A stretch of DNA of 64,000 nt, from the NCBI GenBank assembly GCA_035546775.1, contig DASZWD010000015.1, positions 1 to 64,000 of the forward strand, given 5' to 3'. The notes beneath the pieces were generated by a model. The model made no database searches. It had not been told where the DNA came from and was given only the letters and a program-made list of their open reading frames with translations. This DNA is from Acidimicrobiales bacterium. GTDB taxonomy: Bacteria > Actinomycetota > Acidimicrobiia > Acidimicrobiales > JACCXE01. The position numbers and the translations under genes are program-made. Of this stretch, positions 50,657 through 59,550 are shown piece by piece (the stretch's first letter is position 1; each line of letters opens with the position of its first letter).

Positions 50657-53180
50657 GCGCAAGGGCTGGCGCCAACACGACGAGGCACAGCACGTTCACG
50701 ACCGGCCCCGAGTCGTTGACGAGGAAGCCGACGATGCTCGTCACCAACACGGCGAATGCCGCGACGCGCAGTCCCGACCGCGGCGCCAGGTAATTGGCGA
50801 ACCGCTGCGCCCGCGCCAGGAGCGCGATGCCGACGAGAGCCAGCGCGATCGACCCGAAGCCCCACCACTGATCGACGAGCAACCCGAGGTTGGCGTCGAC
50901 CCGACGGGTCAGCGTGTTGCGCAGCCCGGAGCGATTCGACGCCGTTTCCGACGCGGCGCGGCTCAGATGGGACCCGCCGGTACGCGCTTCCACGAAGGCG
51001 ACCGCGACGAACAGCACGCCGACGACGATCGCCCCGACGATCAGCGTCCGGCGGGTGAACCGACCGCCGAAGAGCGCCCACGCGGCAGCCGCGCTCACCG
51101 GCAACAACGTCAGGAACCCGCCGACGTCGTTACCCAGCCAGGGCGCAGCCAGGAAGGCCGTGCCAACGGCCATCACCGTCGCGGCCGCGCTGGCGCTCGT
51201 CGGCGTCGGCTCCCAACCGGCGAGCGCCGCGGCGACGAGGAACAAGCTCGAGGCGTAGATCGAGAACGACGCGTTCGGCAGGCCGTAATACCGACCGGTC
51301 GTCTGGATGGTGTAGCCGAGCAGGCTCGCAGCGTGCAGCGGGCCCGTGGCCGCCACGTCGAGGCTGATCACCACCAGGCACGCCCAGGCGAGGGCGTAAA
51401 CAGGCGCGAGGCCACGCAGGCGCGCCGCGGCGGCGCCGAGTCCGACGGTCACGGCGACCAGCAGCAGGGGCGACTCACCGCCAAACCGCAGCCAGTGCTG
51501 CATCGCCCCCGTCACGAGCAGCGCGAACGGAAACGCCGCGGCGATACACGCGCCGACACGCAACAGGCCGCGCCAGCGGTGGCCGCCATCCCATCGCAGC
51601 GCCGCCAAGAGCCCGAGGTAGAACGCGATGGCGGCGACCGTGTACGCAACCGATGCCGGCAGGAAGAAGCGATTGCGCGCCGCGCCGTCGACCTCGAGGC
51701 GCTCGTACGGGGCCAGGTGCGCCGGATGCGTGCTCACTCGCAACGCCGCGCCCGTCATCGACGCCGGCGGATCGACCCCCAAGGCGCGCAGCACCGTCGG
51801 AGCAATGTCGACGAGGCCCGCGAGGGCGGCCCGATGCGTCGTGGCGGACTGGATCGACCCGCGGGTGATGCCGTCGCCCACCAGCACAATCGGTGTGAGT
51901 TCCCAGTCCCGGCCCGGAGGTGTCGGTGAGAAGACGACGAGCAGATCGTGGGGGCCGAGACGCTGCACCGCGCGCGCCAGCGCGGCATCGGGATCGGCTG
52001 TCGGGGCTTCGAGCACCACGGCGCCGTCCGAGCCGGCGTCGACGTGGCCGGTTCGATCGGCCACCGCCAACCACGCCGCCCGGTCAGGGGTCAGCACCGT
52101 CGGCGGCTTCCCGGCGGCGCGCAGGGCATCGCCCAGCGTGCCGGGCAGCGAGTCAGCGTGGTCGCGTCGCGCCAGGCTGCGACTGGCGACCATGTCGGCG
52201 CCGGCGCGCACGCGCGCCGATGCCCCCAGCGAGGCGTAGGCATCGGCAGGCGCCGGGCGGTCGCTGTTGGACCGTCGGCTGAGGCTGCGCCGATCCGAAG
52301 TCCGCACGCTCAGCGCGCCGACGGCGCCGCGCCGCGCTACCGCCCGCAACGCCGGACGGTCGGCGGCATCCAAATCCGACAGCCGCAAGCCGTCGTAGGC
52401 GAACAGCTCGACGCGCGACGTCGTCGGAATCGCCACGCCGGCTGGAGGCCGCCGGACGTAGGCGATGGCGCTCAGCACCGCGAAAGCAGTCATCCCGGCG
52501 AGCACGACGGCCACGACCCGCTGGCGCTGCGTCCACAGCCGCGTCGTCAGCGCGGCGGCGATGTCGATGCCCTGGCGAGCACGATGAACGAACCCGCCGA
52601 CCGATCGCCCGCGGTGATCGTGCTCGACGTCGACCGCGACCTCGTGGAGGGCGACGCCGGACCGCACGAGATCGATCGTCATGCCGACCTCGACGCCGAA
52701 GCGTCGAGCGAGCACCAGCGACCGTAGGCTCGGCCCGTCGACGACGCGCTGGCCCGACAGTGGCGCGGCGGCGGTGACGCCCGTCGCCCGCCGGATGCCC
52801 GCCGCGGCCAGTCGCTTCACCGTCCCGAACCCGCCGCGTCCCCCGGCCGACGGGAGGGCCCCGACCACGAACGCTGCGTCTCCGTCGAGCAGCGGCGCGA
52901 GTCCGGTGGCGGTGGCGCCGAGATCAGCGTCTGCGAGGAGGTAGCGCTCGGCGTGCGGCGTCGCCGCCACACCCGCGGCCAGCGCGCCGCCCTTGCCCCG
53001 ATTGACCTCCAACCGGACGACGTGCGCTCCAACGCCCGCGGCGCGCGTCGCGGTGTCGTCGGTCGACCCGTCGTCGACGACCCACACCTCGCCGACACCG
53101 CGCAGGCCGAGCAGTGCTTCGACGGTCGCGGCGATCGACGCCGACGCGTCCTTCGCCGCGACGAGCGCGACAGTGGTCAC
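50613..53180 (-). CDS. GT2 domain fused to phosphatase-like and polytopic membrane domains
   Basis: 855 residues. Residues 1-215 are a family 2 glycosyltransferase-like domain (VDDGSTDDTATRAAGVGAH, NRGKGGALAAG, LADADLG). A transmembrane helix follows (about 225-245). Residues 260-480 resemble alkaline phosphatase/sulfatase-superfamily proteins in DIAPTVLRALGVDPP and PTPPGRDWELTPIVLVGDG. From about 510 there are ten or so membrane helices. GT2 text ends with SGQRVVDGPSLRSLVL, as in undecaprenyl-phosphate sugar synthases. Lies 1 nt after steB, so it is in the division-gene operon. Function unknown; a cell-wall glycan role is inferred. Confidence 0.75.
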   Translation of the reverse strand: MTTVALVAAKDASASIAATVEALLGLRGVGEVWVVDDGSTDDTATRAAGVGAHVVRLEVNRGKGGALAAGVAATPHAERYLLADADLGATATGLAPLLDGDAAFVVGALPSAGGRGGFGTVKRLAAAGIRRATGVTAAAPLSGQRVVDGPSLRSLVLARRFGVEVGMTIDLVRSGVALHEVAVDVEHDHRGRSVGGFVHRARQGIDIAAALTTRLWTQRQRVVAVVLAGMTAFAVLSAIAYVRRPPAGVAIPTTSRVELFAYDGLRLSDLDAADRPALRAVARRGAVGALSVRTSDRRSLSRRSNSDRPAPADAYASLGASARVRAGADMVASRSLARRDHADSLPGTLGDALRAAGKPPTVLTPDRAAWLAVADRTGHVDAGSDGAVVLEAPTADPDAALARAVQRLGPHDLLVVFSPTPPGRDWELTPIVLVGDGITRGSIQSATTHRAALAGLVDIAPTVLRALGVDPPASMTGAALRVSTHPAHLAPYERLEVDGAARNRFFLPASVAYTVAAIAFYLGLLAALRWDGGHRWRGLLRVGACIAAAFPFALLVTGAMQHWLRFGGESPLLLVAVTVGLGAAAARLRGLAPVYALAWACLVVISLDVAATGPLHAASLLGYTIQTTGRYYGLPNASFSIYASSLFLVAAALAGWEPTPTSASAAATVMAVGTAFLAAPWLGNDVGGFLTLLPVSAAAAWALFGGRFTRRTLIVGAIVVGVLFVAVAFVEARTGGSHLSRAASETASNRSGLRNTLTRRVDANLGLLVDQWWGFGSIALALVGIALLARAQRFANYLAPRSGLRVAAFAVLVTSIVGFLVNDSGPVVNVLCLVVLAPALALTALAGPRTASVGV

Positions 53181-53181
53181 G

Positions 53182-54042
53182 TCAGCCGGGCGCGGGAGCG
53201 GCGCGGTCGTGGCCGGGTCCGCTGCCGTAATCGCCGGTGGCGCCGCGGTCGAAGTCGCGCAGCGCCAGGATCGCGGCCAGGCGGCCCGGCACTGTGTCCA
53301 GATGATCGACGGTGCTGAACAGCGCCGACTCGGGCTTGTTGCGCATGGCCACCACCATTGACTGGCTGATGGTGTCGTCGGGGCTGGCGTCGGCCACCAG
53401 CACGCTCTTGGGGATCTGCGCCGCCAGGGCGCGCGTCAAGGGTTCGAGCAGGCCTGCGGGCGCGCCGTCGTCGATGACGAGGAACCGCGCCTGGAGACCG
53501 GGCGCGCTGGCCGCGTCACCGGCGTCGAGGCGAGCCAGGTTGGCGTCGACCAGGGCCGGCAGGGTCGGCCCGCCGCCGGCGGCGAACTCGCGGGCCAACC
53601 GCTCGGCGGCGGCGTCGGTCACCGAATCGATGTTGCTCGGACCCACGATGTCGAGCGCCTTGGCGATGTCGTCGGTGGGTGCCGGATCGTCGGCCCACGC
53701 ATTGGCCAGCGTGAGGCGCCCGGCGTCGACCGCGCCCGCGGTCGTGAGCAGCGCGTGCATCTTGTCGGTCAGCGACCCGCTCAATCCTTCCGGCACGATG
53801 GTGAACACGCGCTCACCGTCGAGGCGGCCCGCCACCAAGGACGCCTCGGCGTCGTCGGCGAATTTCGACCAGACGCCCACGTTGTGCTGCGCGTCGTCGC
53901 GCTCGGCGCGATACCGCTTGATGCTCGTCTCCAGGCGGTTGATGGTGGCGTCGTTGATGAACGCGGTCCCGAGCACGATGCCGAGCGCCAGGCCCATGAA
54001 GACGGCGGCGAGCGAGACGATGTGAAAGCGAAACGAGATCAT
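53182..54042 (-). CDS. steB: SteB / MctB-like outer-channel-family protein
   Basis: 286 residues with an N-terminal membrane anchor (SLAAVFMGLALGIVLG) and a coiled coil (RLETSIKRYRAERDDAQ). It corresponds to Rv1698 (called MctB, a copper-handling channel) and to SteB of Corynebacterium, which works with SteA at the septum. Overlaps steA by 4 nt. The 5' end uses ATG 54042. The exact role (copper handling or division) is not decided by the sequence. Confidence 0.85.
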   Translation of the reverse strand: MISFRFHIVSLAAVFMGLALGIVLGTAFINDATINRLETSIKRYRAERDDAQHNVGVWSKFADDAEASLVAGRLDGERVFTIVPEGLSGSLTDKMHALLTTAGAVDAGRLTLANAWADDPAPTDDIAKALDIVGPSNIDSVTDAAAERLAREFAAGGGPTLPALVDANLARLDAGDAASAPGLQARFLVIDDGAPAGLLEPLTRALAAQIPKSVLVADASPDDTISQSMVVAMRNKPESALFSTVDHLDTVPGRLAAILALRDFDRGATGDYGSGPGHDRAAPAPG

Positions 54043-55166
54043 GGCAAGAGGGACCGCAGCACTTCGGCGAGGAAGTCGCGCACGGTATAGCCCGCCACGA
54101 GGAACGCGACCGCGACGGCGAGCAGGAACAGCGCGATGTCGCGTTTGCGCAGCCGCCGCTCGTACAGCTTGCTCACGCCCTTGGCGTCCATGAGGATCGG
54201 GCCGACCTTGAGCCGCACGAGGAAGGTCGAGGCCATGCCCGGGCGTCCCTTGTCGAGGAAGTCCACCATCGAGCCGTGCAGCCCGACGGCGACGATGAGC
54301 TCCGCGCCCTTCTCGTAGGCCAGCAACAGCGCGACGTCTTCGCTCGTGCCGGCGAACGCGATCGTTGAATACGACAACCCGAGTGCTTCGAGCCGCGCGG
54401 CACCGGGGGCACGCCCGTCGGGATACGCGTGCACGATCAACTGCGCTCCACTGCGCAACGAAGCATCGGACACCGAGTCGAAGTCGCCGACGATGAGGTC
54501 GGGCCGGTGGCCTTGGTCTCGCAACGCGTCGGCACCGCCGTCGACGGCGATGACGACCGGTCGCATCTCGCGGATGTACTCGCCCAGCGTCGCCAAGTCG
54601 CTGCGGTAGTCGGCACCGCGCACGACGACAATGGCCTGGCGGTCACGCATGTCGACCTTGAGGTCCGGCAGTGCTGGCGTCTCGAACAACAGCTGACGTT
54701 CGCGGCGCATGAACTCGAGCGTGTTCTCGGCGAACCGTTCGAGCTCCTCGCCGACGGTCACCTTGGCGGCTTCATATTCCGCTTCGAGCGACTGCAGCGT
54801 CTGGCGCGTGCCCGTGGCGACGTGCTCACCATTGGCGAATACTTCGCCGTCGTCGATGCGCAGCACGCTGCCGTCGTGCAACCGCGTCATGACCTCTTCG
54901 CCGACACCGTCGACGAGCGGGATGCCGGCCGCGGCGATGAGGAGCGGGCCGACGTTCGGGTACTTGCCCGAGATCGAACGCGCCGCGTTCACAATCGCCG
55001 CCGGGTTGGCCTCGACGAGTCCCTCCGCGGCGACGCGGTCGAGGTCCTCGTGGTTGATCACCGCCACCTCGCCCGGCTGCAGGTGCGGCGTGAGCAGCTT
55101 GGTCCGGGGCCCGAGGCGCGCCGGACCGGTCACGACCGGATCACGTGGCAGGGCGCGCGCTTTCAT
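54039..55166 (-). CDS. steA: SteA-like septal protein (thiamine pyrophosphokinase-like fold)
   Basis: 375 residues. N-terminal GPARLGPRTKLLTPHLQPGEVAVINHEDLD; central VIAVDGGADALRDQGHRPDLIVGDFDSVSD, matching thiamine pyrophosphokinase-like nucleotide-binding loops; C-terminal transmembrane helix (DIALFLLAVAVAFLVAGYTV). Equivalent to Rv1697 and SteA of Corynebacterium, a component of the cytokinetic machinery. Overlaps recN by 4 nt and steB by 4 nt. Confidence 0.9.
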   Translation of the reverse strand: MKARALPRDPVVTGPARLGPRTKLLTPHLQPGEVAVINHEDLDRVAAEGLVEANPAAIVNAARSISGKYPNVGPLLIAAAGIPLVDGVGEEVMTRLHDGSVLRIDDGEVFANGEHVATGTRQTLQSLEAEYEAAKVTVGEELERFAENTLEFMRRERQLLFETPALPDLKVDMRDRQAIVVVRGADYRSDLATLGEYIREMRPVVIAVDGGADALRDQGHRPDLIVGDFDSVSDASLRSGAQLIVHAYPDGRAPGAARLEALGLSYSTIAFAGTSEDVALLLAYEKGAELIVAVGLHGSMVDFLDKGRPGMASTFLVRLKVGPILMDAKGVSKLYERRLRKRDIALFLLAVAVAFLVAGYTVRDFLAEVLRSLLP

Positions 55167-56752
55167 CCCGCCCTCCGCTTGCGCGCCGACTCCAGGAGCT
55201 CCTTGGCGTGCTTGCGCGCCGCCGCGCTCTCCGAGTCGCCCGCGAGCATGCGCGACAGCTCCACCACGCGATCGGCGTCGTCCAACCGGCTGGCGGCGGC
55301 GACGACTCGATCACCGGCGTCCTGTTTGACCACCTGCACCTGCGCGTCGGCGAACGCCGCGACCTGCGGCAAGTGCGTCACCACCAATACCTGGCGCTGC
55401 TCACCCAGCGACGCCAACGCCTGTCCCACGGCGATTGCCGCCTCGCCGCCGATGCCCGCGTCGACCTCGTCGAACACCATCGTCGGCGGGCCCGACGTGA
55501 GCACGAGCCGTAGCGCCAGCATCACGCGCGCCAACTCACCGCCCGAGGCCACCTTGCGCAGCGGCAGCGCCTGCTCGCCCGGATTGGCAGCGAACACGAA
55601 GGCGACGTCGTCCGCCGGCGCATCCCCTTCCACCGAGATCGACAGTTCGGCGCGGGGCAGGGCGAGCGCGTGCAGATGCGACTCGATGGCTGCCCCCGCC
55701 GGCGCCGCTGCGGCGCGCCGCGCCTTCGCCACGGCCAAGGCCGCCCGCCGCTCGGCCTTCGCCGCGTCGTCGAGTTGCACGGCCAGCGTGGCCGTTTCGG
55801 CGTCGCGCCCGCGCAACTCCGCCAAGCGGCTCTCGGCGCGCTGGCCGAAGACCATCACCTCCTCGACGGTGTCGCCGTACTTGCGGCGCAACTCGACGAG
55901 CAGCTGGCGCCGGGCGCGCACCTCGGCGAGTGCAGCCGGATCGTCTTCGACATCCTCGGCCGTGGTGCGCAGCTCGGCGGCGGCGTCGTCCAGTTCCGCC
56001 ACCAATCCTTCGAGACGCGACCGCACGCCGGCGAAGGTGGCGTGATGGCCCAGCGCGCTCAGTGCGGCGCGCACTCGGTCGCCCGCAGCGCCGTCGTCGC
56101 GCAATTCGGCGTAGGCGGTAGCCGCCGCCTCACGCAACGCCACCGTGTTGGCCAGACGATCCTCGGCCGCTTCCAGCGCCGCCTCCTCGTTCGGGTCGTC
56201 GAGGGCCGCTTGGGCGATCTCGTCGACCTGGAACGCCAGCAAGTCGATCTCGCGCGCTCGCGCGTGCGGATCGCCCCCGAGCTCGTCGAGCCGCGCCCGC
56301 AGCTGCGCTCGCTCGGCCCGCGCCGCGCGTAGCGCCGACAAGTCGATGCCGGCGAACGCGTCCAACGCGTCGCGCTGCGCCGCGGCACTGAGCAGCGACT
56401 GGTGGGCGTGCTGACCATGCAGGTCGACGAACTCGGCGCCGAGTGCCGCCAGTTCGCCCACCGTCGCCATGGCCCCGTTGACGTAGGCCCGGGAGCGGCC
56501 CTGCGCGGAGACGACGCGCCGCACGACGACTTCTTCGTCGCCGCGCACGAACCGGCCTTCGACCACCGCCTCGCCTTCGCCGGCGCGCACCATCGAGGCG
56601 TCCGCGCGCCCGCCGACGAGGAGCTCGATGGCATCGACGACCAGGGTCTTGCCCGCGCCCGTCTCGCCGGTCACCGCCGTCATGCCCGGCCCGAGCACCA
56701 ACTCGAGGTCGGCGATCACGCCGAGGTTGCGGACGCGCAGCTCGACGAGCAT
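55163..56752 (-). CDS. recN: DNA repair protein RecN
   Basis: 529 residues, slightly short for the family. SMC-like: Walker A TGETGAGKTLVVDAI near residue 32, long coiled coil (about 150-360), ABC signature VASGGELARVMLALRLVL, and Walker B PTMVFDEVDAGIGGEAA. Acts in double-strand-break repair. ATG 56752 overlaps the nadK stop by one base (TGATG). Order tlyA-nadK-recN-steA-steB equals Rv1694-Rv1698. Confidence 0.96.
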   Translation of the reverse strand: MLVELRVRNLGVIADLELVLGPGMTAVTGETGAGKTLVVDAIELLVGGRADASMVRAGEGEAVVEGRFVRGDEEVVVRRVVSAQGRSRAYVNGAMATVGELAALGAEFVDLHGQHAHQSLLSAAAQRDALDAFAGIDLSALRAARAERAQLRARLDELGGDPHARAREIDLLAFQVDEIAQAALDDPNEEAALEAAEDRLANTVALREAAATAYAELRDDGAAGDRVRAALSALGHHATFAGVRSRLEGLVAELDDAAAELRTTAEDVEDDPAALAEVRARRQLLVELRRKYGDTVEEVMVFGQRAESRLAELRGRDAETATLAVQLDDAAKAERRAALAVAKARRAAAAPAGAAIESHLHALALPRAELSISVEGDAPADDVAFVFAANPGEQALPLRKVASGGELARVMLALRLVLTSGPPTMVFDEVDAGIGGEAAIAVGQALASLGEQRQVLVVTHLPQVAAFADAQVQVVKQDAGDRVVAAASRLDDADRVVELSRMLAGDSESAAARKHAKELLESARKRRAG

Positions 56753-57549
56753 CAGCGATCGGCCAACCCGAACTTGGAGCGCAGCACGCGGTTGAAGTCC
56801 GGCGGCCCGAAGCGCACGAGGGCGGCGTCGATCTTCGACGCCGACAACTCCACTCGCTGCGACGACGTCACCAAGCCGACTACCTGGCCGTCGACCACGA
56901 GGCGTGCCTCGCGTCCCTCGAGCACTTCGACCCCGACGACCTGATCCGCGTCGAGCACCAACGAGCGGTCGAACAGCATGTGCGCGGACACGGGCGTCAC
57001 CACGATGCCGCGATGCGTCGGCGAGCAGATCGGGCCGCGCACTGACAGGTTGTACGCCGTGGAGCCCGTCGGCGTCGCCACGATCAACCCGTCAGCGGCG
57101 TAGGTGACCAGCGGCTCGCCGTCGATGGTGAGCCCGAGATGCACGGTGTGGCCGCTCGTGGTCTTCTCGAGCACGGCCTCGTTGAGCGCGCGGCGCACCA
57201 CGCCGTTGGCGGCCACGTCGAGGATCATGCGGCGCTCGAGTCGGTGATCGCCGTTGAAGAACCGTTCCAGCGCAGTGATGAGACCATCGGGTTCGACATC
57301 GGTGAGGTAGCCGAGGTGGCCGATGTTCACGCCGAGCAGCGGGATCTCGCGGGCACCGACGAGGCCGATCGAGTGGAGCATCGTGCCGTCGCCGCCCAGG
57401 CTCACCACGAGGTCGACGTCGGGCAGCGTGGCGTCGGGCAACACGATGACAGCGTTGTGGCCCCGCGCCGCCAGCCACGCGCCCGCCTGCTCGGCGAGAT
57501 CGGCGGCCTTCGGCCGGTCGGGATGCGGGACGAAGGCGACGGTCGCCAT
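56752..57549 (-). CDS. nadK: NAD kinase
   Basis: 265 residues from ATG 57549, which overlaps the tlyA stop by one base. Signature LVVSLGGDGTMLHSIG (GGDGT), NIGHLGYLTDVEPDG, NEAVLEKT, and DGLIVATPTGSTAYNLSVRGP are all present. Phosphorylates NAD to NADP. Corresponds to Rv1695. Confidence 0.96.
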   Translation of the reverse strand: MATVAFVPHPDRPKAADLAEQAGAWLAARGHNAVIVLPDATLPDVDLVVSLGGDGTMLHSIGLVGAREIPLLGVNIGHLGYLTDVEPDGLITALERFFNGDHRLERRMILDVAANGVVRRALNEAVLEKTTSGHTVHLGLTIDGEPLVTYAADGLIVATPTGSTAYNLSVRGPICSPTHRGIVVTPVSAHMLFDRSLVLDADQVVGVEVLEGREARLVVDGQVVGLVTSSQRVELSASKIDAALVRFGPPDFNRVLRSKFGLADR

Positions 57550-58295
57550 CAGCGCCCCGCGACGGCGTGGAGCAGGAACTCGGTGTTGCCGGATGCACCC
57601 GTGATCGGCGAAGTCACAGTCCCCATCATCGTCGCTCCGCGGGCCGCGAACGCGGTCTCGACCCGCTCGATGCTCGCCTCCCACTCCGCCGGGTCGCGCA
57701 CGACCCCTTTGCCGCGCGCCGCCACGGCTTTCGCCACCTCGAACTGCGGCTTCACCAGTACGACGACGTCGGCGCCGGGCGCCGCCAGGACACCGAACAG
57801 AGCGTCCGCGATCGACGTCAACGAGATGAACGAAACGTCGGCCACTACGAGGTCGAAGGGCGCGCCAAGGGTGGCTGGGTCGACGTCGTTCACGTGCGTG
57901 CGCTCGAGCACCGTCACCCGCGGGTCGTTGCGGAGTCGCTGGTCGAGTTGGCCGTGGCCGACGTCGAGGGCGACCACGTGCGCCGCTCCCCGTTGCAGCA
58001 GACAATCGGTGAACCCGCCGGTCGACGCACCGACGTCGAGGGCGCGCCGGCCCGTCACGTCGATCTCAAAGGCGTCGAGCGCAAAGTCGAGCTTCTCGCC
58101 ACCGCGCCCGACGAAGCGCGGCGGCGGACCCTCGACGACGACGGGATCGCCCGCCGCGACCAGCCGCGCCGGATTGGTAGCGACCGCACCGGCAACGCGC
58201 ACCGTGCCGGCCCCGATCAACTCGGCGGCGTCGGCGGGGGACGGAGCCAGGCCGCGGCGCACCAGTTCGCTGTCGAGCCGACGGCGAGCCGTCAG
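57549..58295 (-). CDS. tlyA: TlyA-family rRNA 2'-O-methyltransferase
   Basis: 248 residues if read from CTG 58295. The first canonical codon is GTG 58262, but that cuts off the first half-helix of the N-terminal S4 domain (RRRLDSELVRRGLAPS). No ATG, GTG or TTG precedes it in frame, and CTG at 58295 forms a CTGA overlap with the previous stop, just like the ATGA and GTGA overlaps elsewhere here. FtsJ-like domain: ALDVGASTGGFTDCLLQ (SAM site), VADVSFIS, LVKPQFE. It methylates rRNA ribose; in mycobacteria this sets capreomycin sensitivity. Corresponds to Rv1694. Confidence 0.92.
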   Translation of the reverse strand: MTARRRLDSELVRRGLAPSPADAAELIGAGTVRVAGAVATNPARLVAAGDPVVVEGPPPRFVGRGGEKLDFALDAFEIDVTGRRALDVGASTGGFTDCLLQRGAAHVVALDVGHGQLDQRLRNDPRVTVLERTHVNDVDPATLGAPFDLVVADVSFISLTSIADALFGVLAAPGADVVVLVKPQFEVAKAVAARGKGVVRDPAEWEASIERVETAFAARGATMMGTVTSPITGASGNTEFLLHAVAGR

Positions 58296-58738
58296 GACGC
58301 GCCCGCCGCCTTCTTGGCGGTCTTCTTCGCCGCGCCCGCCGCCTTCTTGGCCGTCGTCTTGGCCGTCGCCTTGGCCGCGCCCGTCGCCTTCGTGGCTCCG
58401 CTCTTGGCCGCGCCCGTCGCCTTGGCCGCGGACTTCTTGGCCGCGGTCGCGCTCTTGGCCACCGTCTGCTGGGCGGCCGTCGTCGCCCGCTTCGCCGGCG
58501 GCGCCAGGCCCAGCGACTCGATCTGGCGCTGCACCTCGACGCGCACGCGCTCGGCGAACGTTTCGGTCGTCTTGCGGCTGCGCTCGAGCAACTCCTCGAC
58601 GCGCTGTTGTGCCTCCTGCGCCTGCACCTCACCCGCCTTCACGAGGTCGCGCACGAGTTTTTCCGCGCGTTTGCGGTTGACCTCCGTGACTTCCATTCCA
58701 GCTTGCAGGTAGTGCTTCCACGGTTCCGAGAGCGCCAT
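58292..58738 (-). CDS. coiled-coil protein with histone H1-like Lys/Ala-rich tail
   Basis: 148 residues. An N-terminal helical, phasin-like part (about 10-80: NRKRAEKLVRDLVKAG, VEELLERSRKTTETFAERV) and a C-terminal tail (about 82-148) with runs of KKSAAKATGAAK-type repeats. Such tails bind DNA in bacterial histone-like proteins, and phasin-like proteins bind PHA granules; either is possible. It precedes tlyA in the operon with a CTGA overlap. The repeat tail is GC-rich and repetitive in DNA. Confidence 0.75.
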   Translation of the reverse strand: MALSEPWKHYLQAGMEVTEVNRKRAEKLVRDLVKAGEVQAQEAQQRVEELLERSRKTTETFAERVRVEVQRQIESLGLAPPAKRATTAAQQTVAKSATAAKKSAAKATGAAKSGATKATGAAKATAKTTAKKAAGAAKKTAKKAAGAS

Positions 58739-58770
58739 GAAAGCATCGTAGGCACCGCTAGCCTCACGCT

Positions 58771-59550
58771 GTGATCCCGCTGCGGGACGACAACCCCACC
58801 ACCCGGCCGCCGATCATCACGATCCTCGTCATCGCCGCCTGTGCCGTCGTGTTCTTGCTCGTCCAGCCCTCGGGCCGCACGTCGATCTTCGGCAAGCAGG
58901 CGGAGTCCGATACCGCCTTCACCGTTCAGCATGCGGCCATCCCCTGCGAGGTGGCGCAGGGCCGTCCGCTGCACATCGACGAGCTGCGCAACACGTTCCA
59001 GGCCAACGACGCCGATGCGTGCAACGCCGCCGATCACTCGCCGTCGGGATTCCCCGGTAAGCAGGTGTACCTCGCGCTGGTCGTATCGATGTTCATGCAC
59101 GCCGGCTGGCTGCATATCGGCGGAAACATGCTGTTCTTCTGGATCTTCGGCAACAACATCGAAGACGAGATGGGCCACGTCTTGTTCCTCGTCTTCTATT
59201 TCGTGGGTGGCATCGTCGCCAGCCTGGGTCACGTCCTCGCCGACCCGAGCAGCACCGTGCCGGTCGTGGGGGCGTCGGGTGCCATTGCGGCGGTGATGGG
59301 CGCCTACCTCGTGCTGTTCCCCAAGGCGCGGGTGCAGAGCCTCATCATCATTCCGCCGATCGTGCTGTTCCGGCGGGTGGCGGCGTGGATCCTGCTCGGC
59401 GTGTGGTTCCTGACGCAGTTCGCCGTCGACCCGTCGTCAGGCGTTGCGTGGGTGGCCCACGTCACCGGCTTCGCCTTCGGCGTCGTGGTCGGCCTGCTGA
59501 TGCGGGCCACGACCAACCGGCGGCGCTCGCCGGTCCCGGTGTACGGCTAA
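58771..59550 (+). CDS. rhomboid family intramembrane serine protease
   Basis: 259 residues, about six membrane helices. Catalytic Ser169 in VVGASGAIAAVMGAYL and His230 in AHVTGFAFG; HIGGNMLFFWIFGNNIED is the family's oxyanion-side motif. A long extracellular loop (about 35-95) with two Cys separates helix 1 from helix 2. The start codon is GTG 58771. Its TAA stop overlaps the convergent HAD gene's TAG in CTAA. Confidence 0.93.
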   Translation: MIPLRDDNPTTRPPIITILVIAACAVVFLLVQPSGRTSIFGKQAESDTAFTVQHAAIPCEVAQGRPLHIDELRNTFQANDADACNAADHSPSGFPGKQVYLALVVSMFMHAGWLHIGGNMLFFWIFGNNIEDEMGHVLFLVFYFVGGIVASLGHVLADPSSTVPVVGASGAIAAVMGAYLVLFPKARVQSLIIIPPIVLFRRVAAWILLGVWFLTQFAVDPSSGVAWVAHVTGFAFGVVVGLLMRATTNRRRSPVPVYG

